From Karalla daura (taxonomy: Eukaryota; Chordata; Actinopteri; Chaetodontiformes; Leiognathidae), in NCBI GenBank assembly GCA_029224185.1, contig JANZKI010000029.1:1364001-1428000 (forward strand): a DNA stretch of 64,000 bases, in the 5' to 3' direction. A program made the translations under genes and the position numbers. Shown here piece by piece: positions 24,452-37,867 of the stretch (the stretch's first letter is position 1; each line of letters starts with the position of its first letter). Under the pieces are notes generated by a model. That model was not told the origin of the DNA. It worked only from the letters and a program-made list of their open reading frames with translations, and made no database searches.

Positions 24452-26773
24452 ATGGTGCACGTATCAACAAACTTTTTCAAAGCGCTTTTCCTCGCAGTCT
24501 CCTATGCAGGGGGCTGTAAACAGGCTCAACTAAGCGTTCTAAACACTTTTCAGGCCTGTTGCTGCACTGCGTGTGGGCCAATGGTGCACGTATCAACAAA
24601 CTTTATCAAAGCGCTTTTCCCCGCAGTCTCCCATGCAGGGGCCTGTAAACAGGCTCAACTAAGCGTTCTAAACACTTTTCAGGCCTGTTGCTGCACTGCG
24701 TGTGGGCCAATGGTGCACATATCAACAAACTTTTTCAAAGCGCTTTTCCCCGCAGTCTGCTATGCAGGGGGCTGTAAACGGGCTCAACTAAGCGTTCTAA
24801 ACACTTTTCAGGCCTGTTGCTGCACTGCGTGTGGGCCAATGGTGCACGTATCAACAAACTTTTTCAAAGCGCTTTTCCCCGCAGTCTCCCATGCAGGGGG
24901 CTGTAAACAGGCTCAACTAAGCGTTCTAAACACTTTTCAGGCCTGTTGCTGCACTACGTATGGGCCAATGGTGCACGTATCAACATACTTTTTCAAAGCG
25001 CTTTTCCCCGCAGTCTCCTATGCAGGGGGCTGTAAACAGGCTCAACTAAGCGTTCTAAACACTTTTCAGGCCTGTTGCTGCACTGCGTGTGGGCCAATGG
25101 TGCACGAATCAGCAAACTTTTTCAAAGCGCTTTTCCCCGCAGTCTCCCATGCAGGGGGCTGTAAACAGGCTCAACTAAGCGTTCTAAACACTTTTCAGGC
25201 CTGTTGCTGCACTACGTATGGGCCAATGGTGCACGTATCAACAAACTTTTTCAAAGCGCTTTTCCTCGCAGTCTCCTATGCAGGGGGCTGTAAACAGGCT
25301 CAACTAAGCGTTCTAAACACTTTTCAGGCCTGTTGCTGCACTGCGTGGTGGCCAATGGTGCACGTATCAACAAACTTTATCAAAGCGCTTTTCCCCGCAG
25401 TCTCCCATGCAGGGGCCTGTAAACAGGCTCAACTAAGCGTTCTAAACACTTTTCAGGCCTGTTGCTGCACTGCGTGTGGGCCAATGGTGCACATATCAAC
25501 AAACTTTTTCAAAGCGCTTTTCCCCGCAGTCTCCCATGCAGGGGGCTGTAAACAGGCTCAACTAAGCGTTCTAAACACTTTTCAGGCCTGTTGCTGCACT
25601 GCGTGTGGGCCAATGGTGCACGTATCAACAAACTTTATCAAAGCGCTTTTCCCCGCAGTCTCCCATGCAGGGGGCTGTAAACAGGCTCAACTAAGCGTTC
25701 TAAACACTTTTCAGGCCTTTTGCTGCACTGCGTGTGGGCCAATGGTGCACGTATCAACAAACTTTTTCAAAGCGCTTTTCCCCGCAGTCTCCTATGCAGG
25801 GGGCTGTAAACAGGCTCAACTAAGCGTTCTAAACACTTTTCAAGCCTGTTGCTGCACTGTGTATGGGCCAATGGTGCACGTATCAACAAACTTTTTCAAA
25901 GCGCTATTCCCTGCATTCTACTATGCAGGGGGCTGTAAACAGGCTCAACTAAGCGTTCTAAACACTTTTCAAGCCTGTTGCTGCACTGCGTATGGGCCAA
26001 TGGTGCACGTATCAACAAACTTTTTCAAAGCGCTTTTCCCCGCAGTCTCCCATGCAGGGGGCTGTAAACAGGCTCAACTAAGCGTTCTAAACACTTTTCA
26101 AGCCTGTTGCTGCACTGTGCATGGGCCAATGGTGCACGTATCAACAAACTTTTTCAAAGCACTTTTCCCTGCATTCTACTATGCAGGGGGCTGTAAACAG
26201 GCTCAACTAAGCGTTCTAAACACTTTTCAGGCCTGTTGCTGCACTGCGTGTGGGCCAATGGTGCACGTATCAACAAACTTTTTCAAAGCGCTTTTCCCCG
26301 CAGTCTCCCATGCAGGGGGCTGTAAACAGGCTCAACTAAGCGTTCTAAACACTTTTCAGGCCTGTTACTGCACTACGTATGGGCCAATGGTGCACGTATC
26401 AACAAACTTTATCAAAGCGCTTTTCCCCGCAGTCTCCTATGCAGGGGGCTGTAAACAGGCTCAACTAAGCGTTCTAAACACTTTTCAGGCCTGTTGCTGC
26501 ACTGCGTGTGGGCCAATGGTGCACGAATCAGCAAACTTTTTCAAAGCGCTTTTCCCCGCAGTCTCCCATGCAGGGGGCTGTAAACAGGCTCAACTAAGCG
26601 TTCTAAACACTTTTCAGGCCTGTTGCTGCACTACGTATGGGCCAATGGTGCACGTATCAACAAACTTTTTCAAAGCGCTTTTCCTCGCAGTCTCCTATGC
26701 AGGGGGCTGTAAACAGGCTCAACTAAGCGTTCTAAACACTTTTCAGGCCTGTTACTGCACTACGTATGGGCCA
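22388..26773. repeat. Tandem duplication of 17 monomers (2,193 bp)
   Basis: The copies are 22388-24580 and 24581-26773. Both share GCGTGGTGGCC (23,151 and 25,344) and CGCTATTCCCTG (23,713 and 25,906), each exactly 2,193 bp apart and not seen in copy 1 of the 6-kb block. The duplication therefore followed the 6-kb duplication and overlaps the end of its second copy, giving a relative order of events. Confidence 0.9.
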
Positions 26774-28192
26774 ATGGTGCACGTATCAACAAACTTTATC
26801 AAAGCGCTTTTCCCCGCAGTCTCCTATGCAGGGGGCTGTAAACAGGCTCAACTAAGCGTTCTAAACACTTTTCAGGCCTGTTGCTGCACTGCGTGTGGGC
26901 CAATGGTGCACGAATCAGCAAACTTTTTCAAAGCGCTTTTCCCCGCAGTCTCCCATGCAGGGGGCTGTAAACAGGCTCAACTAAGCGTTCTAAACACTTT
27001 TCAGGCCTGTTGCTGCACTGCGTATGGGCCAATGGTGCACGTATCAACAAACTTTTTCAAAGCGCTTTTCCTCGCAGTCTCCTATGCAGGGGGCTGTAAA
27101 CAGGCTCAACTAAGCGTTCTAAACACTTTTCAGGCCTGTTGCTGCACTGCGTGTGGGCCAATGGTGCACATATCAACAAACTTTTTCAAAGCGCTTTTCC
27201 CCGCAGTCTGCTATGCAGGGGGCTGTAAACGGGCTCAACTAAGCGTTCTAAACACTTTTCAGGCCTGTTGCTGCACTGCGTGTGGGCCAATGGTGCACGT
27301 ATCAACAAACTTTTTCAAAGCGCTTTTCCCCGCAGTCTCCTATGCAGGGGGCTGTAAACAGGCTCAACTAAGCGTTCTAAACACTTTTCAGGCCTGTTAC
27401 TGCACTGCGTGTGGGCCAATGGTGCACATATCAACAAACTTTTTCAAAGCGCTTTTCCCCGCAGTCTGCTATGCAGGGGGCTGTAAACGGGCTCAACTAA
27501 GCGTTCTAAACACTTTTTTGGCCTGTTGCTGCACTGCGTGTGGGCCAATGGTGCACGTATCAACAAACTTTATCAAAGCGCTTTTCCCCGCAGTCTCCCA
27601 TGCAGGGGGCTGTAAACAGGCTCAACTAAGCGTTCTAAACACTTTTCAGGCCTGTTGCTGCACTGCGTGTGGGCCAATGGTGCACGTATCAACAAACTTT
27701 TTCAAAGCGCTTTTCCCCGCAGTCTCCCATGCAGGGGGCTGTAAACAGGCTCAACTAAGCGTTCTAAACACTTTTCAGGCCTGTTGCTGCACTGCGTGTG
27801 GGCCAATGGTGCACATATCAACAAACTTTTTCAAAGCGCTTTTCCCCGCAGTCTCCCATGCAGGGGGCTGTAAACAGGCTCAACTAAGCGTTCTAAACAC
27901 TTTTCAGGCCTGTTGCTGCACTGCGTGTGGGCCAATGGTGCACGTATCAACAAACTTTATCAAAGCGCTTTTCCCCGCAGTCTCCCATGCAGGGGGCTGT
28001 AAACAGGCTCAACTAAGCGTTCTAAACACTTTTCAGGCCTGTTGCTGCACTGCGTGTGGGCCAATGGTGCACGTATCAACAAACTTTTTCAAAGCGCTTT
28101 TCCCCGCAGTCTCCTATGCAGGGGGCTGTAAACAGGCTCAACTAAGCGTTCTAAACACTTTTCAGGCCTGTTGCTGCACTGCGTGTGGGCCA

Positions 28193-29998
28193 ATGGTGCA
28201 CGAATCAGCAAACTTTTTCAAAGCGCTTTTCCCCGCAGTCTCCCATGCAGGGGGCTGTAAACAGGCTCAACTAAGCGTTCTAAACACTTTTCAGGCCTGT
28301 TGCTGCACTACGTATGGGCCAATGGTGCACGTATCAACAAACTTTTTCAAAGCGCTTTTCCTCGCAGTCTCCTATGCAGGGGGCTGTAAACAGGCTCAAC
28401 TAAGCGTTCTAAACACTTTTCAGGCCTGTTACTGCACTACGTATGGGCCAATGGTGCACATATCAACAAACTTTATCAAAGCGCTTTTCCCCGCAGTCTC
28501 CTATGCAGGGGGCTGTAAACAGGCTCAACTAAGCGTTCTAAACACTTTTCAGGCCTGTTGCTGCACTGCGTGTGGGCCAATGGTGCACGAATCAGCAAAC
28601 TTTTTCAAAGCGCTTTTCCCCGCAGTCTCCCATGCAGGGGGCTGTAAACAGGCTCAACTAAGCGTTCTAAACACTTTTCAGGCCTGTTGCTGCACTGCGT
28701 ATGGGCCAATGGTGCACGTATCAACAAACTTTTTCAAAGCGCTTTTCCTCGCAGTCTCCTATGCAGGGGGCTGTAAACAGGCTCAACTAAGCGTTCTAAA
28801 CACTTTTCAGGCCTGTTACTGCACTACGTATGGGCCAATGGTGCACGTATCAACAAACTTTATCAAAGCGCTTTTCCCCGCAGTCTCCTATGCAGGGGGC
28901 TGTAAACAGGCTCAACTAAGCGTTCTAAACACTTTTCAGGCCTGTTGCTGCACTGCGTGTGGGCCAATGGTGCACGAATCAGCAAACTTTTTCAAAGCGC
29001 TTTTCCCCGCAGTCTCCCATGCAGGGGGCTGTAAACAGGCTCAACTAAGCGTTCTAAACACTTTTCAGGCCTGTTGCTGCACTACGTATGGGCCAATGGT
29101 GCACGTATCAACAAACTTTTTCAAAGCGCTTTTCCTCGCAGTCTCCTATGCAGGGGGCTGTAAACAGGCTCAACTAAGCGTTCTAAACACTTTTCAGGCC
29201 TGTTACTGCACTACGTATGGGCCAATGGTGCACGTATCAACAAACTTTATCAAAGCGCTTTTCCCCGCAGTCTCCTATGCAGGGGGCTGTAAACAGGCTC
29301 AACTAAGCGTTCTAAACACTTTTCAGGCCTGTTGCTGCACTGCGTGTGGGCCAATGGTGCACGAATCAGCAAACTTTTTCAAAGCGCTTTTCCCCGCAGT
29401 CTCCCATGCAGGGGGCTGTAAACAGGCTCAACTAAGCGTTCTAAACACTTTTCAGGCCTGTTGCTGCACTACGTATGGGCCAATGGTGCACGTATCAACA
29501 AACTTTTTCAAAGCGCTTTTCCTCGCAGTCTCCTATGCAGGGGGCTGTAAACAGGCTCAACTAAGCGTTCTAAACACTTTTCAGGCCTGTTACTGCACTA
29601 CGTATGGGCCAATGGTGCACGTATCAACAAACTTTATCAAAGCGCTTTTCCCCGCAGTCTCCTATGCAGGGGGCTGTAAACAGGCTCAACTAAGCGTTCT
29701 AAACACTTTTCAGGCCTGTTGCTGCACTGCGTGTGGGCCAATGGTGCACGAATCAGCAAACTTTTTCAAAGCGCTTTTCCCCGCAGTCTCCCATGCAGGG
29801 GGCTGTAAACAGGCTCAACTAAGCGTTCTAAACACTTTTCAGGCCTGTTGCTGCACTGCGTATGGGCCAATGGTGCACGTATCAACAAACTTTTTCAAAG
29901 CGCTTTTCCTCGCAGTCTCCTATGCAGGGGGCTGTAAACAGGCTCAACTAAGCGTTCTAAACACTTTTCAGGCCTGTTGCTGCACTGCGTGTGGGCCA
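28193..29998. repeat. Trimer sub-array (387-bp HOR), 4.7 copies
   Basis: Three monomer types alternate regularly: one with CACGAATCAGC (E4/A6, VSH), one with TTTTCCTCGCAG (L14, VSY), and one with AACTTTATC (I9, VSY). This gives a 3 x 129 = 387-bp period. The trimers are separated by CTACGTATGGG or CTGCGTATGGG alleles at the monomer tail. The run is embedded in the 22-monomer HOR and is the simplest local periodicity in the main array. Confidence 0.85.
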
Positions 29999-31288
29999 AT
30001 GGTGCACATATCAACAAACTTTTTCAAAGCGCTTTTCCCCGCAGTCTGCTATGCAGGGGGCTGTAAACGGGCTCAACTAAGCGTTCTAAACACTTTTCAG
30101 GCCTGTTGCTGCACTGCGTGTGGGCCAATGGTGCACGTATCAACAAACTTTTTCAAAGCGCTTTTCCCCGCAGTCTCCTATGCAGGGGGCTGTAAACAGG
30201 CTCAACTAAGCGTTCTAAACACTTTTCAGGCCTGTTACTGCACTGCGTGTGGGCCAATGGTGCACATATCAACAAACTTTTTCAAAGCGCTTTTCCCCGC
30301 AGTCTGCTATGCAGGGGGCTGTAAACGGGCTCAACTAAGCGTTCTAAACACTTTTTTGGCCTGTTGCTGCACTGCGTGTGGGCCAATGGTGCACGTATCA
30401 ACAAACTTTATCAAAGCGCTTTTCCCCGCAGTCTCCCATGCAGGGGGCTGTAAACAGGCTCAACTAAGCGTTCTAAACACTTTTCAGGCCTGTTGCTGCA
30501 CTGCGTGTGGGCCAATGGTGCACATATCAACAAACTTTTTCAAAGCGCTTTTCCCCGCAGTCTGCTATGCAGGGGGCTGTAAACGGGCTCAACTAAGCGT
30601 TCTAAACACTTTTTTGGCCTGTTGCTGCACTGCGTGTGGGCCAATGGTGCACGTATCAACAAACTTTATCAAAGCGCTTTTCCCCGCAGTCTCCCATGCA
30701 GGGGGCTGTAAACAGGCTCAACTAAGCGTTCTAAACACTTTTCAGGCCTGTTGCTGCACTGCGTGTGGGCCAATGGTGCACGTATCAACAAACTTTTTCA
30801 AAGCGCTTTTCCCCGCAGTCTCCCATGCAGGGGGCTGTAAACAGGCTCAACTAAGCGTTCTAAACACTTTTCAGGCCTGTTGCTGCACTGCGTGTGGGCC
30901 AATGGTGCACATATCAACAAACTTTTTCAAAGCGCTTTTCCCCGCAGTCTCCCATGCAGGGGGCTGTAAACAGGCTCAACTAAGCGTTCTAAACACTTTT
31001 CAGGCCTGTTGCTGCACTGCGTGTGGGCCAATGGTGCACGTATCAACAAACTTTATCAAAGCGCTTTTCCCCGCAGTCTCCCATGCAGGGGGCTGTAAAC
31101 AGGCTCAACTAAGCGTTCTAAACACTTTTCAGGCCTGTTGCTGCACTGCGTGTGGGCCAATGGTGCACGTATCAACAAACTTTTTCAAAGCGCTTTTCCC
31201 CGCAGTCTCCTATGCAGGGGGCTGTAAACAGGCTCAACTAAGCGTTCTAAACACTTTTCAGGCCTGTTGCTGCACTGCGTGTGGGCCA

Positions 31289-32707
31289 ATGGTGCACGAA
31301 TCAGCAAACTTTTTCAAAGCGCTTTTCCCCGCAGTCTCCCATGCAGGGGGCTGTAAACAGGCTCAACTAAGCGTTCTAAACACTTTTCAGGCCTGTTGCT
31401 GCACTACGTATGGGCCAATGGTGCACGTATCAACAAACTTTTTCAAAGCGCTTTTCCTCGCAGTCTCCTATGCAGGGGGCTGTAAACAGGCTCAACTAAG
31501 CGTTCTAAACACTTTTCAGGCCTGTTACTGCACTACGTATGGGCCAATGGTGCACGTATCAACAAACTTTATCAAAGCGCTTTTCCCCGCAGTCTCCTAT
31601 GCAGGGGGCTGTAAACAGGCTCAACTAAGCGTTCTAAACACTTTTCAGGCCTGTTGCTGCACTGCGTGTGGGCCAATGGTGCACGAATCAGCAAACTTTT
31701 TCAAAGCGCTTTTCCCCGCAGTCTCCCATGCAGGGGGCTGTAAACAGGCTCAACTAAGCGTTCTAAACACTTTTCAGGCCTGTTGCTGCACTACGTATGG
31801 GCCAATGGTGCACGTATCAACAAACTTTTTCAAAGCGCTTTTCCTCGCAGTCTCCTATGCAGGGGGCTGTAAACAGGCTCAACTAAGCGTTCTAAACACT
31901 TTTCAGGCCTGTTACTGCACTACGTATGGGCCAATGGTGCACGTATCAACAAACTTTATCAAAGCGCTTTTCCCCGCAGTCTCCTATGCAGGGGGCTGTA
32001 AACAGGCTCAACTAAGCGTTCTAAACACTTTTCAGGCCTGTTGCTGCACTGCGTGTGGGCCAATGGTGCACGAATCAGCAAACTTTTTCAAAGCGCTTTT
32101 CCCCGCAGTCTCCCATGCAGGGGGCTGTAAACAGGCTCAACTAAGCGTTCTAAACACTTTTCAGGCCTGTTGCTGCACTACGTATGGGCCAATGGTGCAC
32201 GTATCAACAAACTTTTTCAAAGCGCTTTTCCTCGCAGTCTCCTATGCAGGGGGCTGTAAACAGGCTCAACTAAGCGTTCTAAACACTTTTCAGGCCTGTT
32301 ACTGCACTACGTATGGGCCAATGGTGCACGTATCAACAAACTTTATCAAAGCGCTTTTCCCCGCAGTCTCCTATGCAGGGGGCTGTAAACAGGCTCAACT
32401 AAGCGTTCTAAACACTTTTCAGGCCTGTTGCTGCACTGCGTGTGGGCCAATGGTGCACGAATCAGCAAACTTTTTCAAAGCGCTTTTCCCCGCAGTCTCC
32501 CATGCAGGGGGCTGTAAACAGGCTCAACTAAGCGTTCTAAACACTTTTCAGGCCTGTTGCTGCACTGCGTATGGGCCAATGGTGCACGTATCAACAAACT
32601 TTTTCAAAGCGCTTTTCCTCGCAGTCTCCTATGCAGGGGGCTGTAAACAGGCTCAACTAAGCGTTCTAAACACTTTTCAGGCCTGTTGCTGCACTGCGTG
32701 TGGGCCA
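31289..32707. repeat. Second trimer sub-array (387-bp HOR), 3.7 copies
   Basis: It has the same E4, L14, I9 monomer order as the run at 28193-29998, but one trimer fewer. Its position inside the next HOR copy shows that the trimers expand or contract within the larger unit. A shorter trimer run continues in the third copy near 33.7-34.5 kb. Confidence 0.85.
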
Positions 32708-34126
32708 ATGGTGCACATATCAACAAACTTTTTCAAAGCGCTTTTCCCCGCAGTCTGCTATGCAGGGGGCTGTAAACGGGCTCAACTAAGCGTTCTAAAC
32801 ACTTTTCAGGCCTGTTGCTGCACTGCGTGTGGGCCAATGGTGCACGTATCAACAAACTTTTTCAAAGCGCTTTTCCCCGCAGTCTCCTATGCAGGGGGCT
32901 GTAAACAGGCTCAACTAAGCGTTCTAAACACTTTTCAGGCCTGTTACTGCACTGCGTGTGGGCCAATGGTGCACATATCAACAAACTTTTTCAAAGCGCT
33001 TTTCCCCGCAGTCTGCTATGCAGGGGGCTGTAAACGGGCTCAACTAAGCGTTCTAAACACTTTTTTGGCCTGTTGCTGCACTGCGTGTGGGCCAATGGTG
33101 CACGTATCAACAAACTTTATCAAAGCGCTTTTCCCCGCAGTCTCCCATGCAGGGGGCTGTAAACAGGCTCAACTAAGCGTTCTAAACACTTTTCAGGCCT
33201 GTTGCTGCACTGCGTGTGGGCCAATGGTGCACGTATCAACAAACTTTTTCAAAGCGCTTTTCCCCGCAGTCTCCCATGCAGGGGGCTGTAAACAGGCTCA
33301 ACTAAGCGTTCTAAACACTTTTCAGGCCTGTTGCTGCACTGCGTGTGGGCCAATGGTGCACATATCAACAAACTTTTTCAAAGCGCTTTTCCCCGCAGTC
33401 TCCCATGCAGGGGGCTGTAAACAGGCTCAACTAAGCGTTCTAAACACTTTTCAGGCCTGTTGCTGCACTGCGTGTGGGCCAATGGTGCACGTATCAACAA
33501 ACTTTATCAAAGCGCTTTTCCCCGCAGTCTCCCATGCAGGGGGCTGTAAACAGGCTCAACTAAGCGTTCTAAACACTTTTCAGGCCTGTTGCTGCACTGC
33601 GTGTGGGCCAATGGTGCACGTATCAACAAACTTTTTCAAAGCGCTTTTCCCCGCAGTCTCCTATGCAGGGGGCTGTAAACAGGCTCAACTAAGCGTTCTA
33701 AACACTTTTCAGGCCTGTTGCTGCACTGCGTGTGGGCCAATGGTGCACGAATCAGCAAACTTTTTCAAAGCGCTTTTCCCCGCAGTCTCCCATGCAGGGG
33801 GCTGTAAACAGGCTCAACTAAGCGTTCTAAACACTTTTCAGGCCTGTTGCTGCACTACGTATGGGCCAATGGTGCACGTATCAACAAACTTTTTCAAAGC
33901 GCTTTTCCTCGCAGTCTCCTATGCAGGGGGCTGTAAACAGGCTCAACTAAGCGTTCTAAACACTTTTCAGGCCTGTTACTGCACTACGTATGGGCCAATG
34001 GTGCACATATCAACAAACTTTATCAAAGCGCTTTTCCCCGCAGTCTCCTATGCAGGGGGCTGTAAACAGGCTCAACTAAGCGTTCTAAACACTTTTCAGG
34101 CCTGTTGCTGCACTGCGTGTGGGCCA

Positions 34127-37100
34127 ATGGTGCACGAATCAGCAAACTTTTTCAAAGCGCTTTTCCCCGCAGTCTCCCATGCAGGGGGCTGTAAACAGGC
34201 TCAACTAAGCGTTCTAAACACTTTTCAGGCCTGTTGCTGCACTGCGTATGGGCCAATGGTGCACGTATCAACAAACTTTTTCAAAGCGCTTTTCCTCGCA
34301 GTCTCCTATGCAGGGGGCTGTAAACAGGCTCAACTAAGCGTTCTAAACACTTTTCAGGCCTGTTACTGCACTACGTATGGGCCAATGGTGCACGTATCAA
34401 CAAACTTTATCAAAGCGCTTTTCCCCGCAGTCTCCTATGCAGGGGGCTGTAAACAGGCTCAACTAAGCGTTCTAAACACTTTTCAGGCCTGTTGCTGCAC
34501 TGCGTGTGGGCCAATGGTGCACATATCAACAAACTTTTTCAAAGCGCTTTTCCCCGCAGTCTGCTATGCAGGGGGCTGTAAACGGGCTCAACTAAGCGTT
34601 CTAAACACTTTTCAGGCCTGTTGCTGCACTGCGTGTGGGCCAATGGTGCACGTATCAACAAACTTTTTCAAAGCGCTTTTCCCCGCAGTCTCCTATGCAG
34701 GGGGCTGTAAACAGGCTCAACTAAACGTTCTAAACACTTTTCAGGCCTGTTACTGCACTGCGTGTGGGCCAATGGTGCACATATCAACAAACTTTTTCAA
34801 AGCGCTTTTCCCCGCAGTCTGCTATGCAGGGGGCTGTAAACGGGCTCAACTAAGCGTTCTAAACACTTTTCAGGCCTGTTGCTGCACTGCGTGTGGGCCA
34901 ATGGTGCACGTATCAACAAACTTTATCAAAGCGCTTTTCCCCGCAGTCTCCCATGCAGGGGGCTGTAAACAGGCTCAACTAAGCGTTCTAAACACTTTTC
35001 AGGCCTGTTGCTGCACTGCGTGTGGGCCAATGGTGCACGTATCAACAAACTTTTTCAAAGCGCTTTTCCCCGCAGTCTCCCATGCAGGGGGCTGTAAACA
35101 GGCTCAACTAAGCGTTCTAAACACTTTTCAGGCCTGTTGCTGCACTACGTATGGGCCAATGGTGCACGTATCAACATACTTTTTCAAAGCGCTTTTCCCC
35201 GCAGTCTCCTATGCAGGGGGCTGTAAACAGGCTCAACTAAGCGTTCTAAACACTTTTCAGGCCTGTTGCTGCACTGCGTGTGGGCCAATGGTGCACATAT
35301 CAACAAACTTTTTCAAAGCGCTTTTCCCCGCAGTCTGCTATGCAGGGGGCTGTAAACGGGCTCAACTAAGCGTTCTAAACACTTTTCAGGCCTGTTGCTG
35401 CACTGCGTGTGGGCCAATGGTGCACGTATCAACAAACTTTTTCAAAGCGCTTTTCCCCGCAGTCTCCTATGCAGGGGGCTGTAAACAGGCTCAACTAAGC
35501 GTTCTAAACACTTTTCAGGCCTGTTGCTGCACTGCGTGTGGGCCAATGGTGCACATATCAACAAACTTTTTCAAAGCGCTTTTCCCCGCAGTCTGCTATG
35601 CAGGGGGCTGTAAACGGGCTCAACTAAGCGTTCTAAACACTTTTCAGGCCTGTTGCTGCACTGCGTGTGGGCCAATGGTGCACGTATCAACAAACTTTTT
35701 CAAAGCGCTTTTCTCCGCAGTCTCCTATGCAGGGGGCTGTAAACAGGCTCAACTAAGCGTTCTAAACACTTTTCAGGCCTGTTGCTGCACTGCGTGTGGG
35801 CCAATGGTGCACGTATCAACAAACTTTATCAAAGCGCTTTTCCCCGCAGTCTCCCATGCAGGGGCCTGTAAACAGGCTCAACTAAGCGTTCTAAACACTT
35901 TTCAGGCCTGTTGCTGCACTGCGTGTGGGCCAATGGTGCACGAATCAGCAAACTTTTTCAAAGCGCTTTTCCCCGCAGTCTCCCATGCAGGGGGCTGTAA
36001 ACAGGCTCAACTAAGCGTTCTAAACACTTTTCAGGCCTGTTGCTGCACTGCGTATGGGCCAATGGTGCACGTATCAACAAACTTTTTCAAAGCGCTTTTC
36101 CTCGCAGTCTCCTATGCAGGGGGCTGTAAACAGGCTCAACTAAGCGTTCTAAACACTTTTCAGGCCTGTTACTGCACTACGTATGGGCCAATGGTGCACG
36201 TATCAACAAACTTTATCAAAGCGCTTTTCCCCGCAGTCTCCTATGCAGGGGGCTGTAAACAGGCTCAACTAAGCGTTCTAAACACTTTTCAGGCCTGTTG
36301 CTGCACTGCGTGTGGGCCAATGGTGCACATATCAACAAACTTTTTCAAAGCGCTTTTCCCCGCAGTCTGCTATGCAGGGGGCTGTAAACGGGCTCAACTA
36401 AGCGTTCTAAACACTTTTCAGGCCTGTTGCTGCACTGCGTGTGGGCCAATGGTGCACGTATCAACAAACTTTTTCAAAGCGCTTTTCCCCGCAGTCTCCT
36501 ATGCAGGGGGCTGTAAACAGGCTCAACTAAACGTTCTAAACACTTTTCAGGCCTGTTACTGCACTGCGTGTGGGCCAATGGTGCACATATCAACAAACTT
36601 TTTCAAAGCGCTTTTCCCCGCAGTCTGCTATGCAGGGGGCTGTAAACGGGCTCAACTAAGCGTTCTAAACACTTTTCAGGCCTGTTGCTGCACTGCGTGT
36701 GGGCCAATGGTGCACGTATCAACAAACTTTATCAAAGCGCTTTTCCCCGCAGTCTCCCATGCAGGGGGCTGTAAACAGGCTCAACTAAGCGTTCTAAACA
36801 CTTTTCAGGCCGGTTGCTGCACTGCGTGTGGGCCAATGGTGCACGTATCAACAAACTTTTTCAAAGCGCTTTTCCCCGCAGTCTCCCATGCAGGGGGCTG
36901 TAAACAGGCTCAACTAAGCGTTCTAAACACTTTTCAGGCCTGTTGCTGCACTACGTATGGGCCAATGGTGCACGTATCAACATACTTTTTCAAAGCGCTT
37001 TTCCCCGCAGTCTCCTATGCAGGGGGCTGTAAACAGGCTCAACTAAGCGTTCTAAACACTTTTCAGGCCTGTTGCTGCACTGCGTGTGGGCCAATGGTGC

Positions 37101-37867
37101 ACATATCAACAAACTTTTTCAAAGCGCTTTTCCCCGCAGTCTGCTATGCAGGGGGCTGTAAACGGGCTCAACTAAGCGTTCTAAACACTTTTCAGGCCTG
37201 TTGCTGCACTGCGTGTGGGCCAATGGTGCACGTATCAACAAACTTTTTCAAAGCGCTTTTCCCCGCAGTCTCCTATGCAGGGGGCTGTAAACAGGCTCAA
37301 CTAAGCGTTCTAAACACTTTTCAGGCCTGTTGCTGCACTGCGTGTGGGCCAATGGTGCACGTATCAACAAACTTTATCAAAGCGCTTTTCCCCGCAGTCT
37401 CCCATGCAGGGGCCTGTAAACAGGCTCAACTAAGCGTTCTAAACACTTTTCAGGCCTGTTGCTGCACTGCGTGTGGGCCAATGGTGCACATATCAACAAA
37501 CTTTTTCAAAGCGCTTTTCCCCGCAGTCTGCTATGCAGGGGGCTGTAAACGGGCTCAACTAAGCGTTCTAAACACTTTTCAGGCCTGTTGCTGCACTGCG
37601 TGTGGGCCAATGGTGCACGTATCAACAAACTTTTTCAAAGCGCTTTTCTCCGCAGTCTCCTATGCAGGGGGCTGTAAACAGGCTCAACTAAGCGTTCTAA
37701 ACACTTTTCAGGCCTGTTGCTGCACTGCGTGTGGGCCAATGGTGCACGTATCAACAAACTTTATCAAAGCGCTTTTCCCCGCAGTCTCCCATGCAGGGGC
37801 CTGTAAACAGGCTCAACTAAGCGTTCTAAACACTTTTCAGGCCTGTTGCTGCACTGCGTGTGGGCCA
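34127..37867. repeat. 14/15-monomer duplicated block
   Basis: The copies are 34127-35932 (14 monomers, 1,806 bp) and 35933-37867 (15 monomers, 1,935 bp). The shared rare allele CAACTAAACGTTC lies at 34721 and 36527, exactly 1,806 bp apart. The second copy has one additional I9/A21 monomer and a private CAGGCCGGTTGC at about 36.8 kb. Alleles from the 12-24-kb blocks (Y7, S14, A21 monomers) reappear here, so this region mixes lineages from left and right. Confidence 0.85.

Larger units (their letters stand above)
27161..34513. repeat. Variable HOR: three copies of 22, 21 and 14 monomers
   Basis: Copies begin at 27161 (2,838 bp), 29999 (2,709 bp) and 32708 (1,806 bp). Each opens with I4/VCY, VSY, I4/VCY, I9/VSH, VSH, I4/VSH, I9/VSH, VSY and then runs into E-L-I trimers. 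A marker, CACTTTTTTGGCC instead of CACTTTTCAGGCC, sits at 27511, 30349, 30607 and 33058. The second copy has an extra two-monomer insertion that doubles this marker (30349 and 30607). Copy length varies mainly through the number of trimers. Confidence 0.85.
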
